The notes under the pieces are model-generated. The model saw nothing but the letters and a program-made list of their open reading frames with translations. It did not search any database and had not been told where the DNA came from. Made by a program: the position numbers and the translations under genes. Shown in pieces: positions 16,370 through 24,346 of a stretch of 64,000 nucleotides of DNA. This DNA comes from Acidobacteriota bacterium (GTDB lineage: Bacteria > Acidobacteriota > Terriglobia > Acidiferrales > UBA7541): NCBI GenBank assembly GCA_003225295.1, contig QHYZ01000058.1:62001-126000 (forward strand), written 5' to 3'. Every line of letters begins with the position of its first letter. Positions within the stretch are counted from its first letter, which is position 1.

Positions 16370-16422
16370 AATATGCCTCAAGGTGAATATTCTTGTCAAG
16401 ACATATTCTTGTCAGGGAATAT
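16370..16422 (-). promoter_or_regulatory. Promoter and repeat operator of the ArsR-SRPBCC unit
   Basis: On the minus strand TTGACA (plus 16394-16399) and CATATT (plus 16370-16375) are 18 bp apart. The region holds two exact copies of ATATTCTTGTCA, at 16387-16398 and 16403-16414, 16 bp apart. The second forms an inverted repeat ATATTC-N8-GAATAT with 16417-16422. The repeats overlap the -35 box, where an ArsR-type repressor would block transcription. The divergent phosphoesterase gene starts at 16489 and may share the control. Confidence 0.55.
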
Positions 16423-16488
16423 AGAACCCGGTGAGCTAAAATTCCAGCGCGCTGCGGCTAAGCCATACTGGCAACAGCGGCGGACAAA

Positions 16489-17211
16489 ATGCGAGTCGCA
16501 ATCGTATCGGACCTTCATGGCAATCGGCGCGCCTTCGAGGCCGTTCTCGATGACCTGCAGCAGGTTGCACCCGACGTCATTCTCCATGGCGGCGATTTGG
16601 CGGCCGGTGGAGCGCACCCGGCGGACATCATCGACCAGGTCCGCTCGCTGGGGTGGCCCGGGGTCCGTGGAAATACCGATGAAATGCTTTGGTCCCCGGA
16701 ATCTCTGGCCGAATATGCCGCCGCCAACCCGAAGATCGAGCGACTCCTGGCCATGGTGCAAGAGACGATTCCCCCGACACTCGCGAGTATCGGTGAAGAA
16801 CGCTTGCGGTGGCTCGAAGGACTTCCTGCGATGCACTCCCAGGAAGGCTTTAGCCTGGTTCACGCCAGTCCAAATGACCTCTGGCGGGCTCCCATGGCCA
16901 ACGCCAGCGATGAGGAATTGCAAACTACGTATGCGTCTCTTGGCGCTCCAATCGTGGTCTACGGACATATTCATTGTCCCTACGTACGGCGGCTCGACAG
17001 AATGACCGTGGTGAATACCGGCAGCGTCAGCCAATCCTATGATGGAGATCGACGCGCGTCCTATCTGCTGATGGACGGAGAGAGTATGGCCATTCGCCGG
17101 GTCGACTACGATGTGGAGAGTGAAGCAAGAGAGCTGTCGCGTTCGGGGCTTCCCCATGCCGGCTGGATGGCCCGGATTCTGCTCGCCGGAAAATACTGTC
17201 CCCCCGAGTAG
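16489..17211 (+). CDS. Calcineurin-like metallophosphoesterase (YfcE/MJ0936 type)
   Basis: 240 residues. All metal-site motifs are present in order: VAIVSDLHGN (D-x-H), LHGGDLAAGG (GGD), VRGNTDEML (GN-x-D), LVHASPNDLW (H), and VVYGHIHCPYVRRL (GH-x-H), then NTGSVSQSYDGD. This fits a cytoplasmic dinuclear-metal phosphodiesterase. Family members hydrolyse cyclic or model phosphodiesters, and the natural substrate is rarely known. It is divergent from the ArsR gene, with about 130 bp shared between them. The 198 bp downstream to the NIPSNAP gene shows no gene. Confidence 0.9.
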   Translation: MRVAIVSDLHGNRRAFEAVLDDLQQVAPDVILHGGDLAAGGAHPADIIDQVRSLGWPGVRGNTDEMLWSPESLAEYAAANPKIERLLAMVQETIPPTLASIGEERLRWLEGLPAMHSQEGFSLVHASPNDLWRAPMANASDEELQTTYASLGAPIVVYGHIHCPYVRRLDRMTVVNTGSVSQSYDGDRRASYLLMDGESMAIRRVDYDVESEARELSRSGLPHAGWMARILLAGKYCPPE

Positions 17212-17409
17212 ACACCACGCCTGAAATGGGATCAAAAAAATGAAATTGGAAGAGGGAGAAGAGCAAGACCCAAGTTTGGCCATGGGACACCTGGCATTGG
17301 GCCTCCTTCCGCGGACCGGGCCAGTCCCGCCCCGACCATGAGCCTGGCGCCTCTGTTCTCCGCCGCGTTTTAGCTTGGCCGGGAAGGATTGCCAAGGAAA
17401 GGAAACGAT

Positions 17410-17850
17410 TTAAGGGAGCTTGGGGGAAAAGTCCGTCAGAACGAGAAAGGTGGAATCCACCTTCTCAACCAGCTTCCCGTTGGCTTCTGACGTATCGCGC
17501 ACCCGGCGCCACTCGGGATCATCGCCGAAGGCCTTCCAGTTGACGGCTGCGGCATCGCGGCTCGGATGCGCCAGGATGTAGACGAGAGTTTTGCCTTTGA
17601 GGGGTTCCTCCGTGGGGGTCCAGTACGCCACGTTTTTCATTCCATGCTTCTCGAAAAGCTTCATGGTGTGTTCGCGAAAGCGGCTCAGCAAGTCGTCCAG
17701 CTTGCCTTCGTAAGTGTGATAGACGCGGAGTTCGTAGATAGGTGTTGAGGACTGTCCCGAGCCCGACTTCTCTTGATCGGAGGTAAGCCAGGCCGCTGCT
17801 GGGAGAAACGCTAGTGCCGGAAGCGAGTGAAGCAATGTGCGTCTTTTCAT
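17410..17850 (-). CDS. Exported NIPSNAP-family protein
   Basis: 146 residues. A signal peptide with a twin Arg near its N-terminus (MKRRTLLHSLPALAFLPAAAW) precedes a NIPSNAP dimeric alpha/beta barrel: IYELRVYHTYEGKLDDLLSRF, cited as ELRVYHTYEGKLDDL, then FEKHGMKNVAYWTP, LVYILAHPSRDAAAVNWKAF and DDPEWRRV. The pattern ELR-x-Y and a W/Y-rich strand is diagnostic. The function of secreted bacterial NIPSNAPs is unknown. The ribosome site is weak. It stands alone. Confidence 0.88.
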   Translation of the reverse strand: MKRRTLLHSLPALAFLPAAAWLTSDQEKSGSGQSSTPIYELRVYHTYEGKLDDLLSRFREHTMKLFEKHGMKNVAYWTPTEEPLKGKTLVYILAHPSRDAAAVNWKAFGDDPEWRRVRDTSEANGKLVEKVDSTFLVLTDFSPKLP

Positions 17851-18128
17851 GGCAGCGATTCTAGCAGAGGTTGTAGGTGATGGGCAGGGCCTCGGTACGG
17901 CCTGGCAGATTCATTCCACGCGGCAGGAGAGGCGGGGATGGGTGACGGGCTGAACCGGTGTGCATCCAGGAGGGGAAAAATCACAAGTCCATTCCCTTAG
18001 GCTTTTTTTGAAATCATGGTGCCCGGCAATGCTCCGGTTACCTGTCCCATTGGTCAGGATACTGCTAAGGGGCACGTTTCGGCGGAAACCTTGCGGGCGA
18101 AGCGCCACCGCGTTCCAATGGGATTACT

Positions 18129-19094
18129 ATGAGAAACACCAAAAGGCCCTTCCTTTTCGCTTTTTTGCTGACCGGCGCGTTCTGCGGGCCGTCGTTTGGC
18201 CAGCAACGAGTTTTCAATTGGCTCCCTGCCAATGATGAGCGCGTGCGGCTGGATCCTGCGAACTATCATACCGGGCGGACGTATCACCCGAGTGCGAGTG
18301 GCGGCAACATCCACGTGGATATCAAGGCGGAAAAGCCCATCACCATATTCCTGACCTCGGCGGAGGGATGGAACCAGGCGCTGCAGCATCCCGAAGGCCT
18401 CGCCAACCTGCAGTCACTGTGCATGCGGGAGCATGTGATGGAAACCACGTATGTCTGCGACCTGCCGCCGGAAGCCATGACGCTGGTCATCCGTGACGAG
18501 CGAAACAGCCTCGATCCAGCGGTCTTTGCCGGACTCGGCGCGGTGTTGGATTCGCACGATAAAGCCGAGCGCGCCGTTGGCGTGGGGATCGCGACGGTAT
18601 TGACGGGTCAAGGTTACGTCTCCCGTCGTTTCACCTCACCGAACGACGTGCACATTCAATACTTCCGCTGGGACTGCGTGGAAAACTGCATCCAGCCGGA
18701 GTATCAGTGGATTCGACAGATCAAAGAGAAGTATGAGCTCACGTCGTTCCTGAAGGTTTATGGAGGGTTTACGCCGGACCATGACGGGGAGCAAGTGAGC
18801 ATCAAAATCAAATCGCCGATTCCCATGGTGGTGGCCATACTGCCGTCGGAAATCGCCAACCAATTGCATGCCAAGCCGGAAATGTTTGAGTCCGCGCTGG
18901 AGAAAAACCCTTGCCAGCAACGCGGCGTTCAGTCTTTGCAGTTCCAGTGTACCTTCAACGCAGGCGACGGTCCGCAGTCGCTCATCGTGGTACCGGAATC
19001 GACCGGAAGCGTCCCGAATCACAAGAAAGCCGAAATCGAGATGCTGGCGGTGCAGTGCGTCGCCAATTGCGCCTTGCTCGAAAGCAAACGATAG
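18129..19094 (+). CDS. Secreted protein with two copies of an unnamed domain
   Basis: 321 residues with a signal peptide (MRNTKRPFLFAFLLTGAFCG, cleavage near SFGQ). Residues about 59-126 (IHVDIKAEKPITIFLTSAEGWNQ onward, cited as VDIKAEKPITIFLTSAE) and about 222-290 (VSIKIKSPIPMVVAILPSE) are two copies of one domain. Each has a beta-strand rich start, a helix with paired Cys, and an ending LVIRDER or LIVVPES. Between them are 95 residues with CVENC. Several conserved Cys suggest disulfides in the periplasm. I do not recognise the family. A 278 bp gap upstream holds nothing clear. Confidence 0.68.
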   Translation: MRNTKRPFLFAFLLTGAFCGPSFGQQRVFNWLPANDERVRLDPANYHTGRTYHPSASGGNIHVDIKAEKPITIFLTSAEGWNQALQHPEGLANLQSLCMREHVMETTYVCDLPPEAMTLVIRDERNSLDPAVFAGLGAVLDSHDKAERAVGVGIATVLTGQGYVSRRFTSPNDVHIQYFRWDCVENCIQPEYQWIRQIKEKYELTSFLKVYGGFTPDHDGEQVSIKIKSPIPMVVAILPSEIANQLHAKPEMFESALEKNPCQQRGVQSLQFQCTFNAGDGPQSLIVVPESTGSVPNHKKAEIEMLAVQCVANCALLESKR

Positions 19095-19160
19095 GAGGGC
19101 TGAGACCTCTTGCTCTCTGGATTTCACGCCTGAAGAGCAAAATCATCTCGGTTTGCCGGT

Positions 19161-19198
19161 GCGCGATTGCGCCTTGGCGTGCGGCATCGCGCCTTTTT
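19161..19198 (+). terminator. Probable intrinsic terminator of the secreted two-domain gene
   Basis: GCGCGAT (19161-19167) pairs with ATCGCGC (19186-19192) and is followed by C then TTTTT (19194-19198). The 18-nt loop contains a smaller GCC/GGC stem. It lies about 65 bp after the stop codon of the upstream gene, as expected for Rho-independent termination. Confidence 0.55.
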
Positions 19199-19302
19199 GG
19201 GGAGGCCCCCCAGTTGCTCGAACGAGCGTTTGGTTACAATCCCAAGCAAGGGGCGAATTGCATGAGAGCGCCAGGAGTGCTTGCCGTATTTTCGGTGTGC
19301 CT

Positions 19303-19362
19303 GCAGTCACTCTGGCCCCAGTTCCAACGAAAAGGAACAACCCCAGGGGCCAGAGTGACTGC
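19303..19362. repeat. 17-bp perfect inverted repeat (REP/BIME-like)
   Basis: GCAGTCACTCTGGCCCC at 19303-19319 is exactly complementary to GGGGCCAGAGTGACTGC at 19346-19362. Inside the loop GTTCC (19321-19325) pairs with GGAAC (19334-19338). No T-run follows on either strand. GGGG-ended arms of this kind resemble REP elements mobilised by RAYT transposases, though no such transposase is in the window. Confidence 0.6.
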
Positions 19363-19752
19363 GGCACCGGGACAATGAGTTACGCCGTCCTCTTTGACCG
19401 GTTTCCCCGCGGTCTGTTCAAATCCTGTTGACCATTCAAATTTTGACGCGGACGTCAAGAACCTCTGAAGCCCGTGGCCTCTCTCGCCTAAATCTGGCAC
19501 GGCGAAGCTTCCCCTTGAAGAATCCGCGGGGCCAGCAACAGGCGTCCAGCGCGTCCCCGACCAAGTATTCACTAGCTCCAAGCACAGGCATAGGCAATAT
19601 ACCTGATGCCAAACGGGGTTTTCGCCGGATTGAACTCTGTCTGCCCAGGTACTAAAAGCATTTGCGAATGCGGATGAAGTTCCGCATTTGCAGGAACCAG
19701 CCGTGGCGAGTACTGCATCCCGATAAGAAGCCCTAGGCCCTCTCTTGATCCC

Positions 19753-20343
19753 ATGAAAATCGCCAGCAAGATCGTACTTTGTCTTTTGTTCTGCGCTGCA
19801 CGCGCATGGGCGCAATTACCGGTTCCGGCTGGGGTCGGACCAACGATGGATGCCAGCCTAGGGTATTCCTACATGCGAAGCACTACCCCGTTGTCGGCCG
19901 GGGTCGGTTTCGACGGCGTGGACGCCAGCTTGACGGAAGCTATAACTCCCCGTTTTAGCGTGAGGGAGGACTGCAGCTACCTGCGTGCGCCCAACGCGCT
20001 TGGCACCAGGTATCACAGCGATGTTCTAAGCTACCTCGTTGGCCCGGTGTTCTATCCCCGGAGAGACCGGCGTCTGGTTACCTATGTTCATGGATTATTG
20101 GGAGGTGCCAAGGTCACGGGCGCTGTGCCCTTCGGCGGCGGAATCGGGAAAGGATACGTCTACGATTTTTCGTGGGCCTTCGGTGGCGGGTACGAATACT
20201 GGTTCTCTAACTCTACTGCCCTGCGAGTCGGCATTGACGCTGTGCACACCTCTTTCTTCAACGCGTCGGGAACGATTCAAGGACGATACGATATCCGGCC
20301 GGTCCTCGCCGTGGTCCGCTATTTCGCAGGGCGAAAGAGGTGA
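19753..20343 (+). CDS. Outer-membrane beta-barrel protein (OmpA-like, 8 strands)
   Basis: 196 residues with signal peptide MKIASKIVLCLLFCAARAWA. The mature part alternates hydrophobic and polar residues in about eight strands with aromatic girdles: TMDASLGYSYMR, GFDGVDASLTEAITPRFSV, SYLVGPVFYPR, LVTYVHGLLGGAKVTG, DFSWAFGGGYEYWF, ALRVGIDAVHTSFF, and the final RYDIRPVLAVVRYF. That is a typical beta-barrel end with a terminal aromatic strand, followed by AGRKR. It is a small outer-membrane barrel of unknown role. A ribosome site is not obvious. Confidence 0.82.
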   Translation: MKIASKIVLCLLFCAARAWAQLPVPAGVGPTMDASLGYSYMRSTTPLSAGVGFDGVDASLTEAITPRFSVREDCSYLRAPNALGTRYHSDVLSYLVGPVFYPRRDRRLVTYVHGLLGGAKVTGAVPFGGGIGKGYVYDFSWAFGGGYEYWFSNSTALRVGIDAVHTSFFNASGTIQGRYDIRPVLAVVRYFAGRKR

Positions 20344-20355
20344 GGCCCGAGGGCG

Positions 20356-21252
20356 CTACAGACCCTTGGACCGCCGGAAGGAGCGCACGACGGCGGCGAC
20401 GTCTTGGTGTTGGCCGTCGACGGCGTAGTTGAGGCGGCGGATGTCGGAGGCTGAGAGTTTGCCGGCTAGATCGGCAAGCGCGGCACGGAGCTGAGGGAAA
20501 CGCGCGAGGGTGGATTGGCGGACGATGGGGACAGCATCGTAAGGCGGGAAATAGTGGCGATCGTCGGCCAGAGCGACAAGGCCAAGGGAGTCAATCAGGC
20601 CGTCGGTGGAGTTGCCGGCGACGATGTCCACTTGATGATCGACGAGCGCGCGGTAGATGAGGCCGAGGTCCATGACTCTGGGGGATTCAGCGAAATGGAG
20701 ATGATAGCGATCGCTCCAGCCGCGGAAACCGTCCTGGCGCTCGAGGAATTCGTAGCCCACGCCGACCCGCCATTTGCCGGCCATGGGCGCGATATCGGAG
20801 ATGGTGCGAAGGTGTAGATTTTTCGCGTCGTCGCCGCGGATGACCATGGCGAAGGTATTTTCAAAGCCCAGGGGCTCGGTAAGTTCGAGGTGGAAACCAT
20901 CGGAGTACAGCTGTTTGACGCGATGGTAGACGGCGGCGGAATCGCCGGGTGGTAATTCATGCAAGACGGCCGTGAGGGCGGTGCCGGTATATTCGACGTA
21001 GAGGTCGAGTTGGCCGGCTTGGAGGGCTTTGTGGACCAGCAGCGTGCCGCCGAGGTTGGTTTTGCGTTCGACGGGGATGCTGGTGCGGGCTTCGATGTGC
21101 TGGGCGAGGAGCTCGGCGAGGATGACTTGCTCGGTGAAGAATTTGGAGCCGATGGTGATTTTGGTTTGAGGAGGTTTGTTACAAGCGGAAACGAAGTAAA
21201 GGAAGGTCAGGAGATAAAGGAAGTAAACGAATCGGAGCGGAGCGCGGGGCAT
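20356..21252 (-). CDS. Glycine betaine/choline ABC transporter substrate-binding lipoprotein (OpuCC/OsmF type)
   Basis: 298 residues from ATG 21252 (MPRAPLRFVYFLYLLTF), with AGGAGAA upstream; a longer in-frame start is less likely. A lipobox FVSAC predicts a membrane-anchored lipoprotein. The body is OpuAC family: KITIGSKFFTEQVILAELLAQHIEA, cited as IGSKFFTEQVILAEL, then NLGGTLLVHKALQAGQLDLYVEYTGTAL, cited as KALQAGQLDLYVEYTGTAL, then VDIVAGNSTDGLIDSLGLVALADD. It captures quaternary-amine osmolytes and delivers them to the permease. It is third in the unit, 190 bp after the permease gene; that gap has purine-rich low-complexity sequence around 21290-21390. Confidence 0.9.
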   Translation of the reverse strand: MPRAPLRFVYFLYLLTFLYFVSACNKPPQTKITIGSKFFTEQVILAELLAQHIEARTSIPVERKTNLGGTLLVHKALQAGQLDLYVEYTGTALTAVLHELPPGDSAAVYHRVKQLYSDGFHLELTEPLGFENTFAMVIRGDDAKNLHLRTISDIAPMAGKWRVGVGYEFLERQDGFRGWSDRYHLHFAESPRVMDLGLIYRALVDHQVDIVAGNSTDGLIDSLGLVALADDRHYFPPYDAVPIVRQSTLARFPQLRAALADLAGKLSASDIRRLNYAVDGQHQDVAAVVRSFRRSKGL

Positions 21253-21441
21253 GTTAGCGGGAAGTTCTCCTGGGTAAGAGAAGAAGAATCTAACACAGAG
21301 AACACACCAAGACACTCCAGAAGAGGAGGGGAATCATCCAAGGCGGAAACGCACAAATGCGCAGAGAAAACGCGGCGAAGATGGGTAGAAAAAACGAGGA
21401 GGCCAGCTGTTCGCGGCTGGCAGTTTGGTTCATAGAGTTAT

Positions 21442-22074
21442 TCAATAGACCTTGAGACGGCGCTCGAGGAGGCCGAGGAGGACATCGGCAAGCAGGGCGA
21501 GGAGCGCGGCGGGGATGGCGCCCGCGAGGATGAGAGCATCACTGACGAGGGCGACGCCGCGGAAGATGAAGGTGCCGAGGCCGCCGGCGCCGATGGCCGC
21601 GGCGATGGTGGCGACACCGATGGTGATGATGGTGGCGGTGCGAATGCCGGCGAGGATGACGGCGAGCGCGAGCGGGAAACGGACGCGGAAGAGGATTTGC
21701 GTGCGCGTCATGCCCATGGCTTCAGCGGCTTCGAGCACGGCGGGATCGATGCCGGTAAGGCCGACGTAGGTATTGCGCAGGATGGGGAGAAGAGCGTAGA
21801 GGACCAGAGCAACTGTGGCGGTGCGCTTGCCGATGCCGCCGATGTAAGGAATGGGAATTAGGAAGCCGAACAGGGCCAGGCTAGGAATGGTCTGGAAAAT
21901 GCTAGCGATGCCGAGGGCGATGGTGCGCAGGGCCGGACGCTGCACAATGAACATGCCGAGCGGGACGCCGATAAGAATGGCAATGATCATGGCGATAACC
22001 ACCAGCGCTAGGTGATCGAGCGTGGCGGCAAGGATTTCGGCGCGGTGATCGGCAAAGAAGGACCAAGTGGTCAT
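21442..22074 (-). CDS. OpuC-type osmolyte ABC transporter permease
   Basis: 210 residues, five to six transmembrane helices in the BPD_transp_1 fold (for example LALVVIAMIIAILIGVPLGMF and ATIITIGVATIAAAIGAGGLG). The EAA cytoplasmic loop is ILEAAEAMGMTRTQILFRVRFPLAL-like: AVLEAAEAMGMTRTQILF with the downstream PLAL. The sequence SIFQTIPSLALFGFLIPI is typical of OpuCB/OpuCD. It starts seven bases after the ATPase stop, so the two are cotranscribed. A single permease would form a homodimer. Confidence 0.92.
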   Translation of the reverse strand: MTTWSFFADHRAEILAATLDHLALVVIAMIIAILIGVPLGMFIVQRPALRTIALGIASIFQTIPSLALFGFLIPIPYIGGIGKRTATVALVLYALLPILRNTYVGLTGIDPAVLEAAEAMGMTRTQILFRVRFPLALAVILAGIRTATIITIGVATIAAAIGAGGLGTFIFRGVALVSDALILAGAIPAALLALLADVLLGLLERRLKVY

Positions 22075-22081
22075 GGGGGCC

Positions 22082-22864
22082 TCACGCGGGGGCTCCCGGG
22101 TTTACGGCGAGAGATGCAGTGAAGGCGCGGACTTCGGGGTGCTCGAGACGAAGGAAGTCCTGCGGCGTGGCGCTGGCAACGATGTGGCCGGCTTCGAGCA
22201 GCACGATACGGGAAGCGAGAAGCAGCGCTTCGCGGAGATCGTGGGTGACAAAGACGATGGTCTTCCCAAGACGGCGGGCAAGGGCGCTGAATTCGCGTTG
22301 GAGCTCGGTGCGGGTGACGGGATCGAGCGCGCCGAAGGGCTCGTCCATAAGGAGAATGGGCGGATCGGCGGCGAGCGCTCGCGCGACCCCCACACGTTGA
22401 CGCTGCCCGCCGGAAAGCTCGCGGGGGCGGCGATGCGAGAATTCGCGAGGAGCGAGGCCGACAAGCTGAAGCATTTCATCGACGCGCGCTGCGGTGCGGG
22501 AGGCCTCCCAACTTTTCAGGCTGGGGACGAGACCGATGTTTTCCGCCACGGTGAAATGGGGGAACAGGCCGGCATCCTGAATGACGTAACCTATGCCCCG
22601 GCGGAGGCGGATGGGGTCCCAAGCAGTGGTCGAGCGATCCTGGACGAAAATCTCTCCTTTGGTGGGAAGTAGCATTCCGTTCATCAGCTTGAGCAGGGTG
22701 GTCTTGCCGCTGCCACTGCGGCCGAGGAGAACAAGCGTTTCACCCTGAGGGATTTCTAAGGAGATGCCGGAAACGATTGCGCGAGCAAGAATATCGTTTA
22801 TGTGGAACGATACGCCGCGAAATTCGATCATCTTCTTGGGAGAGAGTTGCGTTTTCATGTTCAT
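22082..22864 (-). CDS. OpuC-type osmolyte ABC transporter ATP-binding protein
   Basis: About 260 residues. Walker A is GRSGSGKTT, Q-loop VIQDAGLFPH, signature LSGGQRQRVGVARALA, Walker B PILLMDEPFGALD, and switch His in VFVTHDLREALLLA. It is the ProV/OpuCA class of quaternary-amine transporters. It has no C-terminal CBS pair, being about 120 residues shorter than OpuCA with CBS domains. The start is uncertain: ATGs at 22864, 22858 and 22831 are all possible and the last (MIEFRGVSF) looks most like other ATPases. It is the first gene of the transporter unit and is divergent from egtB. Confidence 0.92.
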   Translation of the reverse strand: MNMKTQLSPKKMIEFRGVSFHINDILARAIVSGISLEIPQGETLVLLGRSGSGKTTLLKLMNGMLLPTKGEIFVQDRSTTAWDPIRLRRGIGYVIQDAGLFPHFTVAENIGLVPSLKSWEASRTAARVDEMLQLVGLAPREFSHRRPRELSGGQRQRVGVARALAADPPILLMDEPFGALDPVTRTELQREFSALARRLGKTIVFVTHDLREALLLASRIVLLEAGHIVASATPQDFLRLEHPEVRAFTASLAVNPGAPA

Positions 22865-22991
22865 TTCGATTGACAGCAACAAGTCACGGAGCGAACATCT
22901 TAATGCACCTAGCCTCCCGACTTAAATGCACCGCCGAATTTTGGCGCATCCTTCGCGTGGAAGCTGCATCCAAGAGAAGGGGAAGAACGCC

Positions 22992-24323
22992 ATGGGGTCT
23001 CCTGCTACCGCTGTCCGCATCCGTCACGACCTTCACACCAGACTGCTTGACGCCCGCGGGCGAACCGACGAGGTATTCCGCGTGGTTCGCGACCAAGCCA
23101 TTTACGAACGGCCGATACCCGAGAGACACCGTATTATCTTCTATGTGGGGCACGTTGAGGCCTTCGATTGGAATTTGCTGGCGCAGCGGGCGTTCGGGTT
23201 ACGATCGTTTCAGCGTACATTCGATCACTTGTTTGCGTTTGGCATTGACCCCGTCGATGGGGGATTGCCGTCGGATACTCCGGCGGATTGGCCGTCGCGC
23301 GAGGAAGTGGAGCGCTACAACCGTCGTCTGCGCGATGAATTGGACCACGCCATCGAGCATGCCTTGGGGCGGCCCGAAGAAGGCCATCCGCAGCTGATCC
23401 CCATGCTGGAAGTGGCCATCGAACATCGGCTGATGCATGCCGAGACGCTGGCGTACATGCTGCACCGGCTGCCGAGCCACCTAAAGATGGGCGGGTCGGA
23501 GAGTGCGGCTTGGAAGGCCCGCGCGGTGAAGTCGCATCTCGTGGAGATCCCGGCCGGAACTGCCACGCTCGGAATGGAGCACATTCACGGCGATGAATTC
23601 GCGTGGGATAACGAATTGGGGGCGCATGAAGTGGCGGTCGAGGAGTTTGCGATCGACAACTACAATGTAACGAATCACGATTTTCTGCGGTTTATGCAGG
23701 CGGGGGGCTACGAGAACCCTGCTCTTTGGAGTGACCAAGCTTGGGCTTGGAAAGCCAAGGAAGGCATTGAGCATCCTATGTTTTGGCGCCGCGAAGGCAA
23801 TCTCTGGATTTATCGCACCATGTTCGGCGAGATATGCTTGCCCCCGGAGTGGCCGGTATACGTGAGCCATGCCGAGGCCACCGCATATGCGAAGTGGCTT
23901 GGGCGTAAACTGCCAACCGAAGCGGAGTTTCATCGTGCCGCGTACGGAGCGCCGGAGGGCGGGAAGGAACGGAGCTACCCCTGGGGCGAGGAAGCACCGA
24001 GCGCGTCCAGGGGAAACTTCAATTTCAAATCGTGGGATCCTTCGCCGGTGGGGGCGCATATCCCAGGCGGAAGCGCTTTCGGCGTGCACGATCTCGTGGG
24101 GAACGGTTGGGAGTGGACGCGGACGGAGTTCGCGCCATTTCCGGGGTTTACACCAATGCCGTTCTATCCTAACTATTCCGCAAATTTCTTCGACGGCAAA
24201 CACTATGTGATGAAGGGTGGCTCGCCGCGCACCGCTGCGTGCATGCTGCGGCGATCGTTTCGAAACTGGTTCCAACCGCATTATCCGTATGTCTACGCAA
24301 CGTTCCGTTGCGTCGAGGACTAA
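22992..24323 (+). CDS. egtB: Ergothioneine biosynthesis sulfoxide synthase EgtB
   Basis: 443 residues. Iron-dependent C-S bond formation between hercynine and a thiol donor. The N-terminal DinB-like domain supplies the three-His iron site: His54 (YVGHVEAFDW) and H145-x3-H149-x-E (EHRLMHAETLAYML). The C-terminal FGE-sulfatase/EgtB domain shows VEIPAGTATLGM, FAIDNYNVTNHDFLRFM, YAKWLGRKLPTEAEFHRAAYG, cited as KLPTEAEFHRAAYG, and LVGNGWEWTRTEF, ending RRSFRNWFQPHYPYVYATFR. The start ATG 22992 follows GGGAAGAA. An ATG at 22926 is possible but adds atypical sequence. It is followed 23 bp later by egtD. Confidence 0.92.
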   Translation: MGSPATAVRIRHDLHTRLLDARGRTDEVFRVVRDQAIYERPIPERHRIIFYVGHVEAFDWNLLAQRAFGLRSFQRTFDHLFAFGIDPVDGGLPSDTPADWPSREEVERYNRRLRDELDHAIEHALGRPEEGHPQLIPMLEVAIEHRLMHAETLAYMLHRLPSHLKMGGSESAAWKARAVKSHLVEIPAGTATLGMEHIHGDEFAWDNELGAHEVAVEEFAIDNYNVTNHDFLRFMQAGGYENPALWSDQAWAWKAKEGIEHPMFWRREGNLWIYRTMFGEICLPPEWPVYVSHAEATAYAKWLGRKLPTEAEFHRAAYGAPEGGKERSYPWGEEAPSASRGNFNFKSWDPSPVGAHIPGGSAFGVHDLVGNGWEWTRTEFAPFPGFTPMPFYPNYSANFFDGKHYVMKGGSPRTAACMLRRSFRNWFQPHYPYVYATFRCVED

Positions 24324-24346
24324 TCAATCCCCAGCCCGGGAGCCCC

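Larger units (their letters stand above)
19095..19752. other. 658-bp gene-free region with several hairpins
   Basis: No convincing coding frame is present. It contains a terminator-like hairpin at 19161-19198, a large inverted repeat at 19303-19362 (both listed separately), and a further hairpin AATGCGGA (19667-19674) with TCCGCATT (19681-19688) around TGAAGT. On the minus strand that third hairpin is followed by GC then TTTT a few bases on. The density of palindromes suggests extragenic repeat elements rather than a lost gene. Confidence 0.6.

Noticed and set aside
19260-19440. Small coding frames over the inverted repeat
   Set aside because: They cross a perfect palindrome and show no signal, hydrophobic pattern or ribosome site.
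21285-21395. Purine-rich low-complexity sequence between the permease and binding-protein genes as a gene or repeat array
   Set aside because: Phrases like ACACAGAGAACAC and CGCAGAGAAAACGCGG recur loosely but have no fixed unit; no CRISPR-like spacing and no coding potential.
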